Below, in pieces: positions 12,489 to 24,704 of a stretch of DNA of 64,000 nt. The stretch is from assembly GCA_033439795.1 (NCBI GenBank), contig JAUTDP010000002.1, positions 4,774,001 through 4,838,000 on the forward strand. Reading direction: 5' to 3'. Origin of the DNA: Sordaria brevicollis. Its lineage: Eukaryota; Ascomycota; Sordariomycetes; Sordariales; Sordariaceae. Position 1 is the first letter of the stretch; each line of letters opens with the position of its first letter. The translations under genes were made by a program, and so were the position numbers. Under the pieces are notes generated by a model that worked only from the letters and a program-made list of their open reading frames with translations, was not told where the DNA came from and did no database searches.

Positions 12489-12583
12489 AATTACCGCAGC
12501 GGGAATATAAGGAGCGTACCAACGCTTGGGGGGGGGCTATAAGCGTTGATACAAATTTTAGAATTGATAATACACCAAGCGTT
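12489..12583 (+). repeat. Left terminus of element G: TIR and subterminal AACGCTT motifs
   Basis: TIR at 12,489-12,505, then AACGCTT at 12,521 followed by nine G, AAGCGTT at 12,541 and AAGCGTT at 12,577. The piece keeps CpA dinucleotides that the surrounding DNA has lost. Repeated short motifs just inside the ends are typical transposase-binding arrays. Confidence 0.6.
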
Positions 12584-13800
12584 ATCGAAACCACCAAACC
12601 TTAATATTATATTAAATATTATTAGTTAAAGAGGGCCTCTAATTAGTCTAATTTCTACCGTCCGATTTTTAAATATTATTCCCTAAAAAACGCGTTAAAA
12701 TATACGCTAGGACTGTAGGTCGCGGCCGGATTCGCGATAACGCGCGTATACGGACTATATATACGGATAGGGAATAAGTTATCACGCTTATAATTATAAG
12801 TATTAATATTTTATTTAATAATTTACATTTCGTCCTAACCCTATACCCTAATATTAATACCTTAATCCGCGACCCTAATTCCGCGCCCGCGCCCGTACCC
12901 CAATTAGAACCCCGATCGCGATTTATATATAAGTTACTTTAGTAGTTACGGTTTTAGATTAGCTTAATATTACGGTTACGGCTATTATACGGATTAAGTA
13001 AATAAATTAATAACCCTGGCACCGTAATTACGACTATTATAAGGATTATTAAATAAGTAATTATAATTCTAAACTAATTTAATATTATAATTATAATCGT
13101 TATATAAATTAAATAAATAGGCCAATTACTTAATTATATATTATATATTATATATTATATATTAAATAAAAGTTTATTAACGTATATATAGTATTATAAC
13201 GTATATTCTATATAATTGTATTTATTAATTAATATATAATTAAAATTATTACTATAATTATATATATATTAACGTTCTGTATAATATAAACCCCTAAAAT
13301 ATAATTAAAGATTATATATATTAATTATTATTAAGAGATATAAATATATATTACGTAAAGAAATTGCAAATAGAAATAGAAATAAAAATAAAAAGAAAAA
13401 GAAAAATAGAAATAAAAAAAGTAAAGAAAATGGTATAAGGCTTTATAATTAATTATATACTATAAAATCTCGAACGTAGAATTGTAACGTTGGGTAGGAA
13501 TATCGTATTTATTCGCCTATTTATTCAATTAATATAATTAAATTAGTAAAATAATAATAATTAATTATATAGTATCGTAAAAAATATTACGCATTATATT
13601 ACTTCGGTAATTTACTCCAAAGAGGGTAAAATATAATTATAATTCTATTACGTTTTATTAATAATATTAAATTAAAGATCGCTCCTCCGGAATTTACTAT
13701 ATTAATATAGTTAATAATAAAATCGTTAATATACGTTATTTATTTAATAGTAAATTTCTTTATATATTTACCCTTTAATATTAATTAATTTTATTGTATA
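12584..13800. other. AT-rich interior of element G without recognised coding content
   Basis: GC-rich pockets occur at about 12,700-12,770 and 12,860-12,920, an A/G-rich stretch (gaaatagaaataaaaa type) at 13,365-13,430, and a TATAT-type microsatellite at about 13,134-13,164. No domain was identified. Confidence 0.5.
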
Positions 13801-15460
13801 TACTTCTCGTATTCGTATCGCCGTCGGTTTATATTATAAAAATATTAAAAAGATTGTAAATATTAATTAGATTAAGTTTTACTATTTTATAAATTCGGTA
13901 AAGAATATAATTATTATAATTATAACTTTATAATTATAATTTTCGAAATTATTATCGTTATCGACTTTTATACGTTATATATACGTATAAAGGTTAATAT
14001 AATATATTTATACGAAAAAAGAATTTATAGACGGAAATTTATATACTTAATATCCTTTTTATATATTTTTATTACCGATATAAATATAATATAAATATAT
14101 AATTTGGAATAAAATTTCTAAAATACTAAATTATTAATATTATATATTATTAATATTAGTTAAAGGGTATATATATTCTAATCGATTTAAATAATACCAA
14201 TTCCATTTATATAGATTATATATAGAATTGTAAATTATATAGCTATTAAATTAATAATTATTAACTTATTTATTAATTCTTCTATAATATTTAAATCGAA
14301 AATAGGATATTTACAATTCGTATATCGGATCGGCGTAATAAAAATAAAGATATAACTTTTCGTATAATAATTTCATTCGAAAATACAATTAATATAATTA
14401 ATATAATATTACTTTAAAGTATTATTACAAAATATATATTAAATATAATCGCCGCATTTAAATATAAATCGCTAACGTAAAGTATTAGAAAAAAAGAAGA
14501 ATTATTAATATATTTATTATATTATAATATAATATTTACTATAACGCTAAAATAATATTAAATAATAATATGTAATCTTCGTAAATAAATATTTTAAATT
14601 AAAAACTCGTTATTTTCGAATATTAAAACAATATTACATATTAGATACGCTATTAAAAATCGATAGGTAATAATAATTTAGTAGTAATATTCGTCTTTAC
14701 TATCGGATATATATTATTATTTATAATACGTATTATATAATATACATTCTAATATAGGCCTAAAAATCCCGGCATTTTATATAAGATTCGTATATTATAT
14801 TTTCTAGTATAGGTAACTCGACAGCGCGTAACTACGTAGCGCCTAAAAAACTTATTATTTATATATAATCGAACGGCCTCTTAAACGATAATAATTAAAT
14901 AATAAAATAATCGATTATAATTCTAATAATTCGATAGGAAATATTAAAATCGTTAAAAAAAGTGCCAATATCGAATACTATCACCGGATTCTCTAAGACA
15001 ACTTCATATTTACTATACTCGGTAATACGTAAATTAATAAATACGTACCTATTCGTAAAACTAAATTTCTTTACCTATTTAATTACTATATTTTCGAAGA
15101 AGGACGGCTTACCTAATAGCGCACTAAAATCGTAATAATAAATATACTATAAAAGCCTAAACCACTATACCATTATATTATCAAATATTATACGTAGGGG
15201 TAATCGTTAACCCTCGTTAATTATATAATAATTTAAAGCCTTCTTCTTTTTCGACCGAAATTTATTAACGATATATAATATTAAATAATTTAAATCGCTT
15301 ATATCTTTTACCTAATCTTCATCTTCGTTTCCTTCGTTTTAATCGTTTAAATTACTATAATTTAAATATAATAATACTATATTGAAGAGGGTAAAGTATT
15401 ATCGTAATAAGTTAATTATTATTATTATTAATTCGGGGTCGTCTTCCTTAAAGCTATTAA
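13800..15460 (-). pseudogene. Unrecognised degraded reading frame in element G
   Basis: A minus-strand frame (codon first base at positions congruent to 2 mod 3) reads for several hundred codons with only TAA/TAG stops. It starts from an acidic stretch (FKEDDPE near 15,450, then NEGNEDED near 15,325) through a lysine cluster RSKKKK near 15,250 to RAVELPILENIIYES near 14,780. The residues look protein-like around 14,700-15,460; below 14,500 the plus strand is equally readable, so strand and extent are uncertain. I do not recognise the family. It would be a candidate transposition or accessory protein of element G. Confidence 0.3.
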
Positions 15461-18400
15461 ATAATAGGAATCGTATTATTTATTAAAAATTAACTTTTAT
15501 AAATAGAATTTTCTTAATATTCGAATAATTCGTTTCGTATATTCTACGCTTAAAATATTTATTAATATTAATAAGGTTAGAATTTTTAATCGATTATTTT
15601 CTTATACTCGTAGCCTTTTATCTTATTTTGCCCGGTATTATTTATACTTTCCGTTTTATAATAATTTTTAATATAAAGATCTATTTACTAATACGCATCC
15701 TCGCTAATTAATATACTATAATTTATTAATAAGCTATACTCTTTTATAAAATCCTTATAATATATATTAATATAAATATTCGGCCGTACTATAAATTTCT
15801 TATACTTATTTACCCGTTTCTATCCCCTAATAGTATTTAATAATTAATTTTAAAATAGTATACTTCCGCCGCCGCCGGGTAGAATCTCTACTTCGGACCC
15901 GGAATTCCCTATATTAAGAATCCTTAGGATTAAAAATATATCGACGGATATAATCGACGTAAATATTATAAAATATAATTAATTATATATATAATAAATT
16001 TCGTAAACGATATTATATATCTATTAGTAATCCTATTTTAATAATTTATTTCTCATTAGTATTAATATACTCTTTACTATCTTTACTAATATTTTTATTA
16101 TTAATTCGACGGGGTTTCGGCCCATTATAATTATATAATTATAAAATTGGGCTTTTATACGCTCTCTCTTTAATTAATATAATAATATAACCGGTATAAT
16201 AATAAACTATCTATTATAGTAAACTATTTACTAACTAAATCGATAAGTAAATAGTAATTATAAATGCTACTAACCGGGCGAGAATAACTATACTCTTAAT
16301 TAAATTATATACTCTACTTTACTAATCGGTATTAAAATATTATTATATAAAAGTTTATAAATTATTTAAATAATATTATTAAATTCCGAATATATTATAT
16401 TATATAAGCAATTTATAATAATATCCAAAGACGGCGATAAATTTATTAATATTAAAAATAAATCCTTAATACCCTATTATATATTATATTTCTTTACCGC
16501 CGCAATACTATTTATTAATATTATATTTTCTTATATTTTAAGAACCTAATAGTAATATTTACTATATATAACCGTATCGAAGTTAATTTATATATTTAAA
16601 TTATTTCGTTAGCCGGCACCCTTCGATATAAAATAATATCGATAGAATTTAATACCGCGTAATCCTTTAAATCTATAATTCTCTACTTATTACGGTATAT
16701 CCCCAGTATAATATATTAGGAATATATAAAATAGAACCTCTCTTTTCTTAAGGATATATATAATTATACCCTTATTAAATTTAATTATTATCTTTAAAGC
16801 CTTTATAATATTTTATAAATTTAAATTATAAAGTTTAAAGATAAATAGGAATATATTCTTTAATCGTAGACGCTCCTCTATCGATAAATTTACTAATATA
16901 AAATAAAACCCTATTAATATATAATAAAAATTATAGAATACGTTAAAGCCGTTAATAAAATCGACGTATAAAAAAAATATAATAGGTATACTATTATAAT
17001 ATTAATCCTACTAATTTTCGAATATATCCTGTAAAAAATATTCGAATTTTAGCTTTACTTTAATAAGATAAGTATAATATATTAATATAATAGATACTTT
17101 ATAATTATTAATATTACCTAAACCGTTTAAACGTATTATATACTATATTATATAATATTCTTTATCTTTATCCTATAATATTTAATATATAGGGCTATTA
17201 TACTTTAATAATAGTACTTCCTATTTAAATAATCGTCCGCTCTATTAGCGACTTAATTTAAATTTAATAGGTTAATTAAAACTAAATTCCGGATTTCGAT
17301 AATTTTTTCCAAAATAATAATCGATATAAATATTCGTATATACAAAAGCTTTAATCTCGGGAATATATATTAAATAATTTATTAAAATTAATTCCTATAA
17401 TTATTACTTTAATATAATTATATTAAAAAATCTCTATAATATAAATATTTTATATTAATATACTTCTTATATTTATAAATATATTTAATTATTATTGGTC
17501 GTATACGGCTATTTACAACGATTTAATTTAATACCGTATACCCTTCTAATATACGTATTAAAATAGATTTATAAATTAAAAATATTATTATACGTTAATA
17601 AATAATAATTGGGTAATTTAATATAATAATAAAATATTTAATCGCTAAAGAAAATCGGCGGATTAATTTCCTCGTTATCGTCGTCGTTATTATCCGAACT
17701 TTTGAAAATAATATATATATATCGATTAAACGTCGTACGTATAAATAATAATTATATATAAAATTTATAAAACTCCCGTAGTAAATTAATAAAATATCCT
17801 AAACTATTATATATTCTATTACCGAAATTTAATACAACGATATTTCGGAATAGAATAAATAGATCGAAAAATATTAATAAAATAACGAACGCCAATAATA
17901 CTATTTTAAAGAAATCGATACCTTTCTTATTTATTATACTTATTTCAACTATTATAATAATTTTATTTAATTTATTTACCCTTATTTAAACCCATTTAGC
18001 TACCCTTACTAATATACGAATTTTATTACTATTTTTCCCCTTTATTTTAACGGCGGCTTTTATTACCTTCTACGCGATACCGACTACTTTATTCGTTTTA
18101 TACCGTTAATAGAATATTTCGATTTTTTATCGCTCTTCGGGCTTTAAATTAGGCGGTAAATTCGGTATTTTTAATATATTTATTAAAATCTTTACTTCTT
18201 ATATATTTATTATTAATATACAATTTTATATATATTTACGGAAAGTCGATAATTGAAGCGGTAGCCATTTAAATATATTAAGCGTTTCGCCGTTATTACC
18301 TTTAATAAAAAGGAGGATTTTGTATAAAGCGTTTTAAAATTATCGATTTAAACCCATTAAATCGGTAAACGAAATTAATACTATTTCGAATTCCAATATT

Positions 18401-19511
18401 TTTATCTCTTTATTTTAATAAATAAATAAAATAATCGATATATCGCCTTCTTTTTGTAAATGGATTGGTTTCGAACCTTCTACGTTATTTTCTTCTTCTT
18501 TATTAAATAATTTAGAATTAATTATAATAAAAATACAATCTTTATATTAACCGGTACCGAAAAGTTTATTAATTAAAATATCCTTTTACGTTATTTAAAC
18601 GACGATATTATTTAAATTATTATTATAAAATTCGTCGAAATTAATAATATTTAAAAAAATATAAATTAATACCTCTATTAGCCTAATATCGATAATAATA
18701 TTTACTATTATATTTATTTTCCTTTTTAAATATCGACTCCGATTACGACTCTAATTAATATCTACCCAATAACGGTAGATTCGATTTAATACTATTAAAC
18801 TATTTAATACCCTATATAATAATATTATCGTTATTAATAATAATATATAGCGACGCGGAATTAATTATTAACGTATTTTTAATACCCTCTTCGACGTATT
18901 ACTCGGCGTATTATTCGATATTTTATTTAATATTTTATTCGTTTATAATATCCTCTTCGACTTCGACTTCGTTATTAAATTTATTAAGTAAATTGCGTAC
19001 TAATTAAATAATATACGATAATCTACCGCTAAATCGTTCTTTATTAACGGCGTTACTACGCTTCGAACTCTTTATAATAAATAATTACTTAATAATTTAA
19101 TACGAAATACAAAATACGAAATATACGGCCTAAAATATCGAAATACGTAATCGATTATTCTAAAAATAATAATATCGGGTTTCTAATTAATAGAAATATT
19201 TATTAAAGGGTTATATTAAATTATAAATAATCGTATTTTACTGTATCGTACTACTATTTATATTTATAAAAGGGGGGGGTATTAAAACCGTTATTTACTT
19301 ATATTACTCTTTTACTTACGCTTTAATAGCAAAATTACTTATTTACTCTATTATTTAATTTTTATTAATTTTTTTAACGTACCGTAATAGAATAAACGAT
19401 AAGGGTACGCTATTTACTAATAGGTATATAAATTACTATTTTAAAGAACTGTATTTACCTATTTTATACCCTCGCTCTTTTTCTACTTTATAATATAACT
19501 AATAATAATAT
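15461..19511. other. Degraded interior of element G, coding strand unresolved
   Basis: Several frames on both strands look open if TAA/TAG are read as former Gln/Trp codons, which is expected in DNA this AT-rich and does not prove coding. Arg-rich (CGG)n at 15,866-15,880 on the minus strand and an acidic minus-strand stretch near 18,890-18,970 are the most protein-like patches. A run of G followed by TATTAAAACC near 19,273 resembles a polypurine tract with LTR start, but no matching 5' LTR was found. Confidence 0.35.
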
Positions 19512-19628
19512 TATGATAGGGCTAGGGTGTATTTACTAGGACGGCCAAACCTATAAAAGATAGGACGATGTTCTGCTTGCAAGGCAGAACCGTAATACAC
19601 TATTATAAACTAAAGTTAACCTATGATA
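19512..19628 (+). repeat. 5' terminal repeat of the TRIM-like element
   Basis: 117-bp unit with TATAAAAG about 40 bp in and a 7-bp inverted repeat (GTTCTGC, GCAGAAC). It aligns without gaps to 19,943-20,059. Differences run in both directions (C/T and G/A in either copy), so both copies have been lightly mutated since duplication. Confidence 0.8.
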
Positions 19629-19942
19629 CTACCTCATCTTTAAGCGGAATTTTATATTCCAAGATAAGGCCGTTATCCCGGGACTTTGGTTTATAACACT
19701 ACCTGAACCTTTCGGTTCGAATGGGGAGTCTTCCATATTTAGTCGGCGCGGTATTGCTGTTCTCCAATGCCCCCTGTGTCCCGACGGCTCTCCGTTATCA
19801 CTTTTCGGTTAGATTGCGATTTCTCGCAGTCGCTTACTAAGTAAATAGAAAGTTGTCGTCGGAGTCGCATCGGAAAACCCGCTCTCAAATGCTTTTGCGA
19901 AGAATTAAACCCTTAACGTCCCTACCCTTAAGTAGAATATAT

Positions 19943-20059
19943 TATGACAGGGCTAGGGTATATTTGCTAGGACGGCCAAATTTATAAAAGATAGGACGAT
20001 GTTCTACTTGTAAGGCAGAACCGTAATATACCATTATAAACCAAGGTTAACCTGTGATA
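19943..20059 (+). repeat. 3' terminal repeat of the TRIM-like element
   Basis: Second 117-bp copy, gap-free against 19,512-19,628 with about twelve transitions. It retains the TATAAAAG box and the hairpin. It is followed directly by AT-rich element G sequence. Confidence 0.8.
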
Positions 20060-20619
20060 AATATAATATATTGTATTATACTATATCGTAAAATAAGCGT
20101 ATAAATAATTAAATAAATAAATAAATAAATAAAGAATATTAATCTCTTATTTAATATTATATTATAGGAAATTATAAAAATAATAATATTGGCCTTCCGC
20201 AACCCGATCGTACTAAAAGTAACGCTATTAATATTAAATATAAATATTAAAAGGGTATTACAATTAAATTAATAGAAATATATTATTTTAACGTTTAATA
20301 TTTATTAATTATTAGGGTAATAAATTAATATCCTTTCGTACGCTAGAATTAGACGTTAATTTCTTTAATTATAAATATATTAATTTAAAGCGCGTTAATT
20401 AAATAATAACTTTAATAATTATTTATATTATTATTTATTAATACAAATAATTAGAGATTCTAACGATTCGAATTACGTATACCCGTTGAACCGCCGCTTC
20501 GCAAATTAATTATAAGTAAATTTATCCTTTATAATAAATATAAAAAGGGTATAATTAAATAAATACCTCTATATTTATATTACTATACGTATATATACGT
20601 ATTTTAATTATTACTTTAT
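20060..20619. other. AT-rich stretch of element G with an AAAT microsatellite
   Basis: Holds (AAAT)n at about 20,106-20,132, then AT-rich RIP-mutated DNA with short GC patches (near 20,190-20,220 and 20,480-20,500). It may contain the start of the plus-strand frame that follows; no start codon could be chosen. Confidence 0.5.
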
Positions 20620-23600
20620 ATAATAAATTTCAATAAATATACCCCGACGCTTTTCGCAAATTCGAGCGCGAAAATTTCCGTATTATCTTCGGTTTCGATT
20701 TTCGATTTACTAATATTAAATAGCGCCTTAATTCGAATCTACCGAATAACGAAAAAATAAATAAAATAAAGGATAAATTCAACATCCTTAACCGGAAGGT
20801 CTACTTTATCTTTTACTCGAATATATTATCGGCTATTATTGTATATATAATCTTCTTATATATTAATATATTATTTAAAATATTTTAATAATTATATATT
20901 TAATATAATTTAAACTTTAATATTATTAAAGTAGAATTTTTATAGAATTAAATATATAAATTTATTATAAACTAAATACGGAACTACTAAAATAACTTCC
21001 AATTTAATACAAAATATATAAATTTTAAAACCCTTAAGGACTATTTTAAAGAAAAGGACGTTAAATATATAAAGGAATAAATTTATTCCCAATTAAATCG
21101 AATTCTCTTCAATAATATTTTCCGCTATATCGCCCCGTACCTCGATTAGGATAAAAATTTCTTAAACTATATAAAACTCCCCTTCTTCTATTTAAAAATA
21201 ATATTCATTACTTTAATTCATCGAATTACCGAAATATATATAATAAAACGTCGCTAAATAATTATAAACGGCCGTAATTATATTAAATAATCGTATAAAT
21301 TATAAAAATAGTATTATAATAAAAATTATCGCACTAAATACAATCTTAACTTCAACGGCCTTATAATATATCTTTAATTCAAAACTATCGAATTAAATAT
21401 CTTTAAATAGTACAAACCTATACAAATCGCTACCATACAATACAAAGCCGCATTCGACCCCACTACGTATTAATAAAAATATAATACTACTAATTCCCCC
21501 CTACCTCTAACCGAACTTATCGATTTAATAAATAAAAAAGAAATTACTATTAAATAATAACTACAACTATAATTAACGGCGACCAATATCGATATTTTTA
21601 CGACCCTAAGAATTTAAACTAAATTCGATAAAATTACTACCGATAAAATTAAACGAAACCGGACCGAATTTTTTATATCGCTATAATTAATTCGTACGCT
21701 TTTATTATTATTATTATTAATATAATCGAATAACGAATAATAATAGCCTAAGCGTATACGTACCAAATCGCCGGCTAAAAAATTCACATTAATATAGGAA
21801 TAAGGATTATAAATAAATAAATAAATAAATTAATAAACTATTTAAATATTAAAAATTACTATATAAAAGAATTTCCTCGTTATTTATTAAAATATTCTTA
21901 TTAAATAAACTAAAATTTTCAACGATTTCTTTATAATAATAAAATAATACGCAAATAACTTTATAAAAAATCTATATTCGGTTAAACTACTTACAATTAA
22001 AATTATACTAATACCCCGCCTAAAAGTACTAAAATAAAATCCGAAACCGAAAGTAATTAAAAAGAAAACGGTCAAAATTACTCTAATTCCCCCTCTTAAT
22101 TTTAAATTAAAACCGATATTAACCACCGAACTACCCGCTATTAAACCTCCTATTATTACTAAAATACCCGTTATCGAACCTCCCGTTATTATTAAAATAC
22201 CTATTATTACTAAAACACCCGCTACTATAGAACCTCCCATTATTACTAAACTCCCTAATACTTACCCTCTTATTAATAGAAGCGTTTAAATATAATATAT
22301 TAAAGGTAATAATATAAAGATATTCCGTATTTAATTATAAAATATTTTTAAAGAATTCGAAGAATAATTCTACGACCGGTTATTTAAATTATTAAAAGAA
22401 TATAATATATCCGAAGATAGATTTAATTAATTTAAAATAGGAGTTATACTTTATTATATAATATAAGGTTAATAATTCTAACGTAAAGCTAAAATACTTA
22501 TTACTTTACCAGCCTTATTAAATCCTATCCGTATTTACAAATTAACCCCCGAAGAGGACGAAGAATAGCTTTATACTAACATCCTATTCGAAACTCCTAA
22601 ACTAATATTTCCTAAACCGGTATTTCCCAAATTAATATCTTCGCCCCTAGGACCCCTATTATTAAAAATAATTAAAGAAAGGGAGAAGAAACTCGAAGCC
22701 GAAGAGGAATTTAAACTATTACAGCGTAATTTCGATTATAATATTCGCTTTAAATTCAACGAATACGTTAATACCTAGTACGATAATTACAATATTAATT
22801 AAATCGAACGGGGTAATAATATTATATATTATTTATAATATTTTACTAATATACTTAATTTACCCCCTCCTAAAATACTTCGAATTAAATATAATAAACT
22901 CTTTTTATCCTTTTTAACGGATTTTAAGGAGTATAAAATTATTTTACGGCATTATTTCGATATAAATAATAAAAAGCGAATTATTAATAAACGGGAAAAC
23001 TTAATATAAAAATAAAGAATTAATATATTAAATAATATATATATTATAATTAAAAAGCGTTAATTTAATAAATTAAAAGATAGATAAACGGCAAAACGGC
23101 GAATTACCGAACTTCAACGTTCTAAAACTATATATCTAACTAAAATATCACCGCCTTAATCTCCCGTACTACCACCGCCTCAATCTCCCGTACTATTACC
23201 GCCGCTTCAATTTCTAACTCCCTTATTACTACCGCCCTATTCCCCGCTAAAATTATTACCGGTTAAAGAATTATTTATAAATAATTTATTATTAACTACT
23301 ATAATTTTACCGATAAAAAAATTTAAATACCGTCTACCGAATCTATTTAAAAAACCGCTATTATTACTACCCCCTCCCCCTTTTAACAATAATAATATAA
23401 ATATTAATACGCTTAAGACCCCTATTAATAATACCCTATAACCCCCCGGTAAAAAATTTAAGAAATAGCCCTCTTTTATTAAAGATACTACTGTATTAAG
23501 GGTACGGAATATTAATTAATTTATCGATTTATCTACTCCTAATATATAACGTTCTAATTTTATTCGCATTATTAAAAATATATTTAAATAATAAATATCA

Positions 23601-24062
23601 ATTATTCTAAATCCTAATCGTATTGGTATTCGGTTTTAATCCCGTATTACCGCTACTACTTCTAATAAAAGTACTACTAATAATCCGCCCGTTAATAATA
23701 TACCTACTAACTATATTAAAGGCGGCCAAGATATTATTAAATATAGTAAAAAGAAAGGCCGCGGCAATCTCCCTTTCGACAATTATTATTACAACCCGAA
23801 TAATTCTAAATTTAATAAAGGTATTAATCCCGTCGAATTCTACCAATAGTATATTACTCATTACCGTACCGGCTACGTCTAAAATTCTAATCTATTAATA
23901 TAACCCTTATTAAATTACTTCTATCTCTTCACGTTAACTAATACTCACCCTATTAAATTATTTCTTTATATTAATTAATACCGCTATATTATAATTATTA
24001 AATTATATATTAGCATTATTAATCCCCCTTATTAATTATTATATTATATTTAACGATAGTAT
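20620..24062 (+). pseudogene. Large unrecognised plus-strand ORF relic with Pro/Thr-rich repeats (element G)
   Basis: One plus-strand frame (codons starting at multiples of 3) stays protein-like for about 1,100 codons, broken only by TAA/TAG that fit mutated Gln/Trp codons. Order: a mixed N-terminal part (FRKFERENFR near 20,650; LDLINKKEIT-like near 21,510); a basic segment; a Pro/Thr-rich repeat of KIP.IEPP.ITK type (22,130-22,250); a charged coiled-coil-like segment (KERERKLEAEEEFKLLQRN, about 22,675-22,730); a second Pro-rich repeat built on SPPQSPVLPPPQSP (23,150-23,260); and a Lys/Asn-rich end with KKKGRGNLPF near 23,750. No zinc knuckle, protease, RT, integrase or helicase motif was seen. 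It may be the main protein of element G. Confidence 0.45.
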
Positions 24063-24591
24063 TAAACTATTACTTCTAATACGAAATTATTTAAAAAAAA
24101 ATAACGGATTATCCAAATTGTATTTATTATTTTTAATATACTATATTCTATCGTATTTTATTATTTCTTTATTAATAATTTTATTAAATCGGGCTATATA
24201 AGTATTTTATTATATTTTATCATTTAATAATAGTTTTAACGGAATATAAAATAGGCATCTATAAAATAGTAAGGTTCGTATTCTTAACGTTAAAAACCTA
24301 GTATAATTTATACGTTTTATTATAGCCGCTATAAATAGTCGCTAAAATAGGCCTTTTAATAATTATATTCAACGTATAATTTAAAACGGCTTATATACTA
24401 TAATATAATCGCTATAATCGATCATTAAATTATTTATATTAACGGTCACGTTTAAGGGACAAGGCGACTTAGCCCGTATACGAAATTGACTACGCTATAA
24501 GTATAAATTGAAACCTAAACTTATAGTACACTATTATAGCGGTCAAAATGAATAAGAATTCCTGGCCAATTAGAAGCTTCCGTTGCATGAT
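24063..24591. other. Right subterminal region of element G
   Basis: AT-rich at first, then from about 24,440 the composition is more balanced and CpA is retained (for example near 24,455-24,480 and 24,560-24,590), like the left terminal piece. No gene is seen. Confidence 0.5.
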
Positions 24592-24704
24592 AAGCGTTGT
24601 CAAAACGATAGTGCTTGATATTAAATTAGGGCTTAGTGCTTTTATAAGGGTTGAAACCCCCCCCTAAGCGTTAACTGCCTGGGGTATTTCCCGCTATAGT
24701 AATT
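24592..24704 (-). repeat. Right terminus of element G: TIR and subterminal AAGCGTT motifs
   Basis: AAGCGTT at 24,592, an AGTGCTT-like degenerate copy, then a run of C and AAGCGTT at 24,666, and the TIR TTCCCGCTATAGTAATT (24,688-24,704). In reverse complement the order and spacing (TIR, about 16-17 bp, AACGCTT, run of G) mirror the left end. Confidence 0.6.

Larger units (their letters stand above)
19512..20059 (+). mobile_element. TRIM-like mini LTR element (548 bp) nested in element G
   Basis: Two direct repeats of exactly 117 bp (19,512-19,628 and 19,943-20,059) flank a 314-bp non-coding interior. The repeats differ at about 12 positions, all transitions, with no indel. Each holds a TATAAAAG box and a GTTCTGC...GCAGAAC hairpin. 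Their ends read roughly TGACAGG...CCTGTGA, near-inverted as LTR ends are. The interior has balanced base composition and keeps many CpA sites. It contains a pol III B-box-like GGTTCGAATGG (19,714-19,724) and a gattgcga/tcgcagtc hairpin near 19,827-19,846. Size and structure fit terminal-repeat retrotransposons in miniature. No coding potential, polypurine tract or clear target duplication was found. Confidence 0.55.
12489..24704. mobile_element. Large TIR element G (12.2 kb) inserted in the pol gene of A
   Basis: The ends are inverted repeats: AATTACCGCAGCGGGAA at 12,489-12,505, and TTCCCGCTATAGTAATT at 24,688-24,704. They differ only at three C/T or G/A positions, all RIP-type. Inward of both lie AACGCTT next to a run of 8-9 G (or C on the other strand) and further AAGCGTT copies. 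Deleting the element with a 3- or 5-bp target duplication (one mismatch) rejoins the A pol frame, PVLRIY to IVK.DASD. Inside are long unassigned frames and a TRIM-like insertion. Subterminal motif arrays plus TIRs suggest a cut-and-paste DNA transposon, CACTA-like in architecture, but no transposase was recognised. It may itself be composite, with other elements inside a smaller one. Confidence 0.6.

Noticed and set aside
15940..15990. IYVDYI on the minus strand, resembling the YVDD box of copia RTs
   Set aside because: No other copia blocks (integrase, QMDVKTAF, RNase H) are readable around it, so the match is too short to use.
13134..21830. TA- and AAAT-type tandem stretches as possible CRISPR-like or satellite arrays
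   Set aside because: They are simple microsatellites of a few units in AT-rich DNA; no regular repeats with unique spacers occur.
21887..22240. 117-codon minus-strand hydrophobic, Gly/Ile/Val-rich frame resembling a membrane protein
   Set aside because: It is the antisense shadow of the Pro/Thr-rich repeat of the plus-strand frame; Pro/Thr codons read backwards give Gly/Val/Ile runs.
23607..23898. Short open frames on both strands around 23,600-23,900
   Set aside because: They lie inside, and out of phase with, the long plus-strand frame of element G, which is the better explanation.
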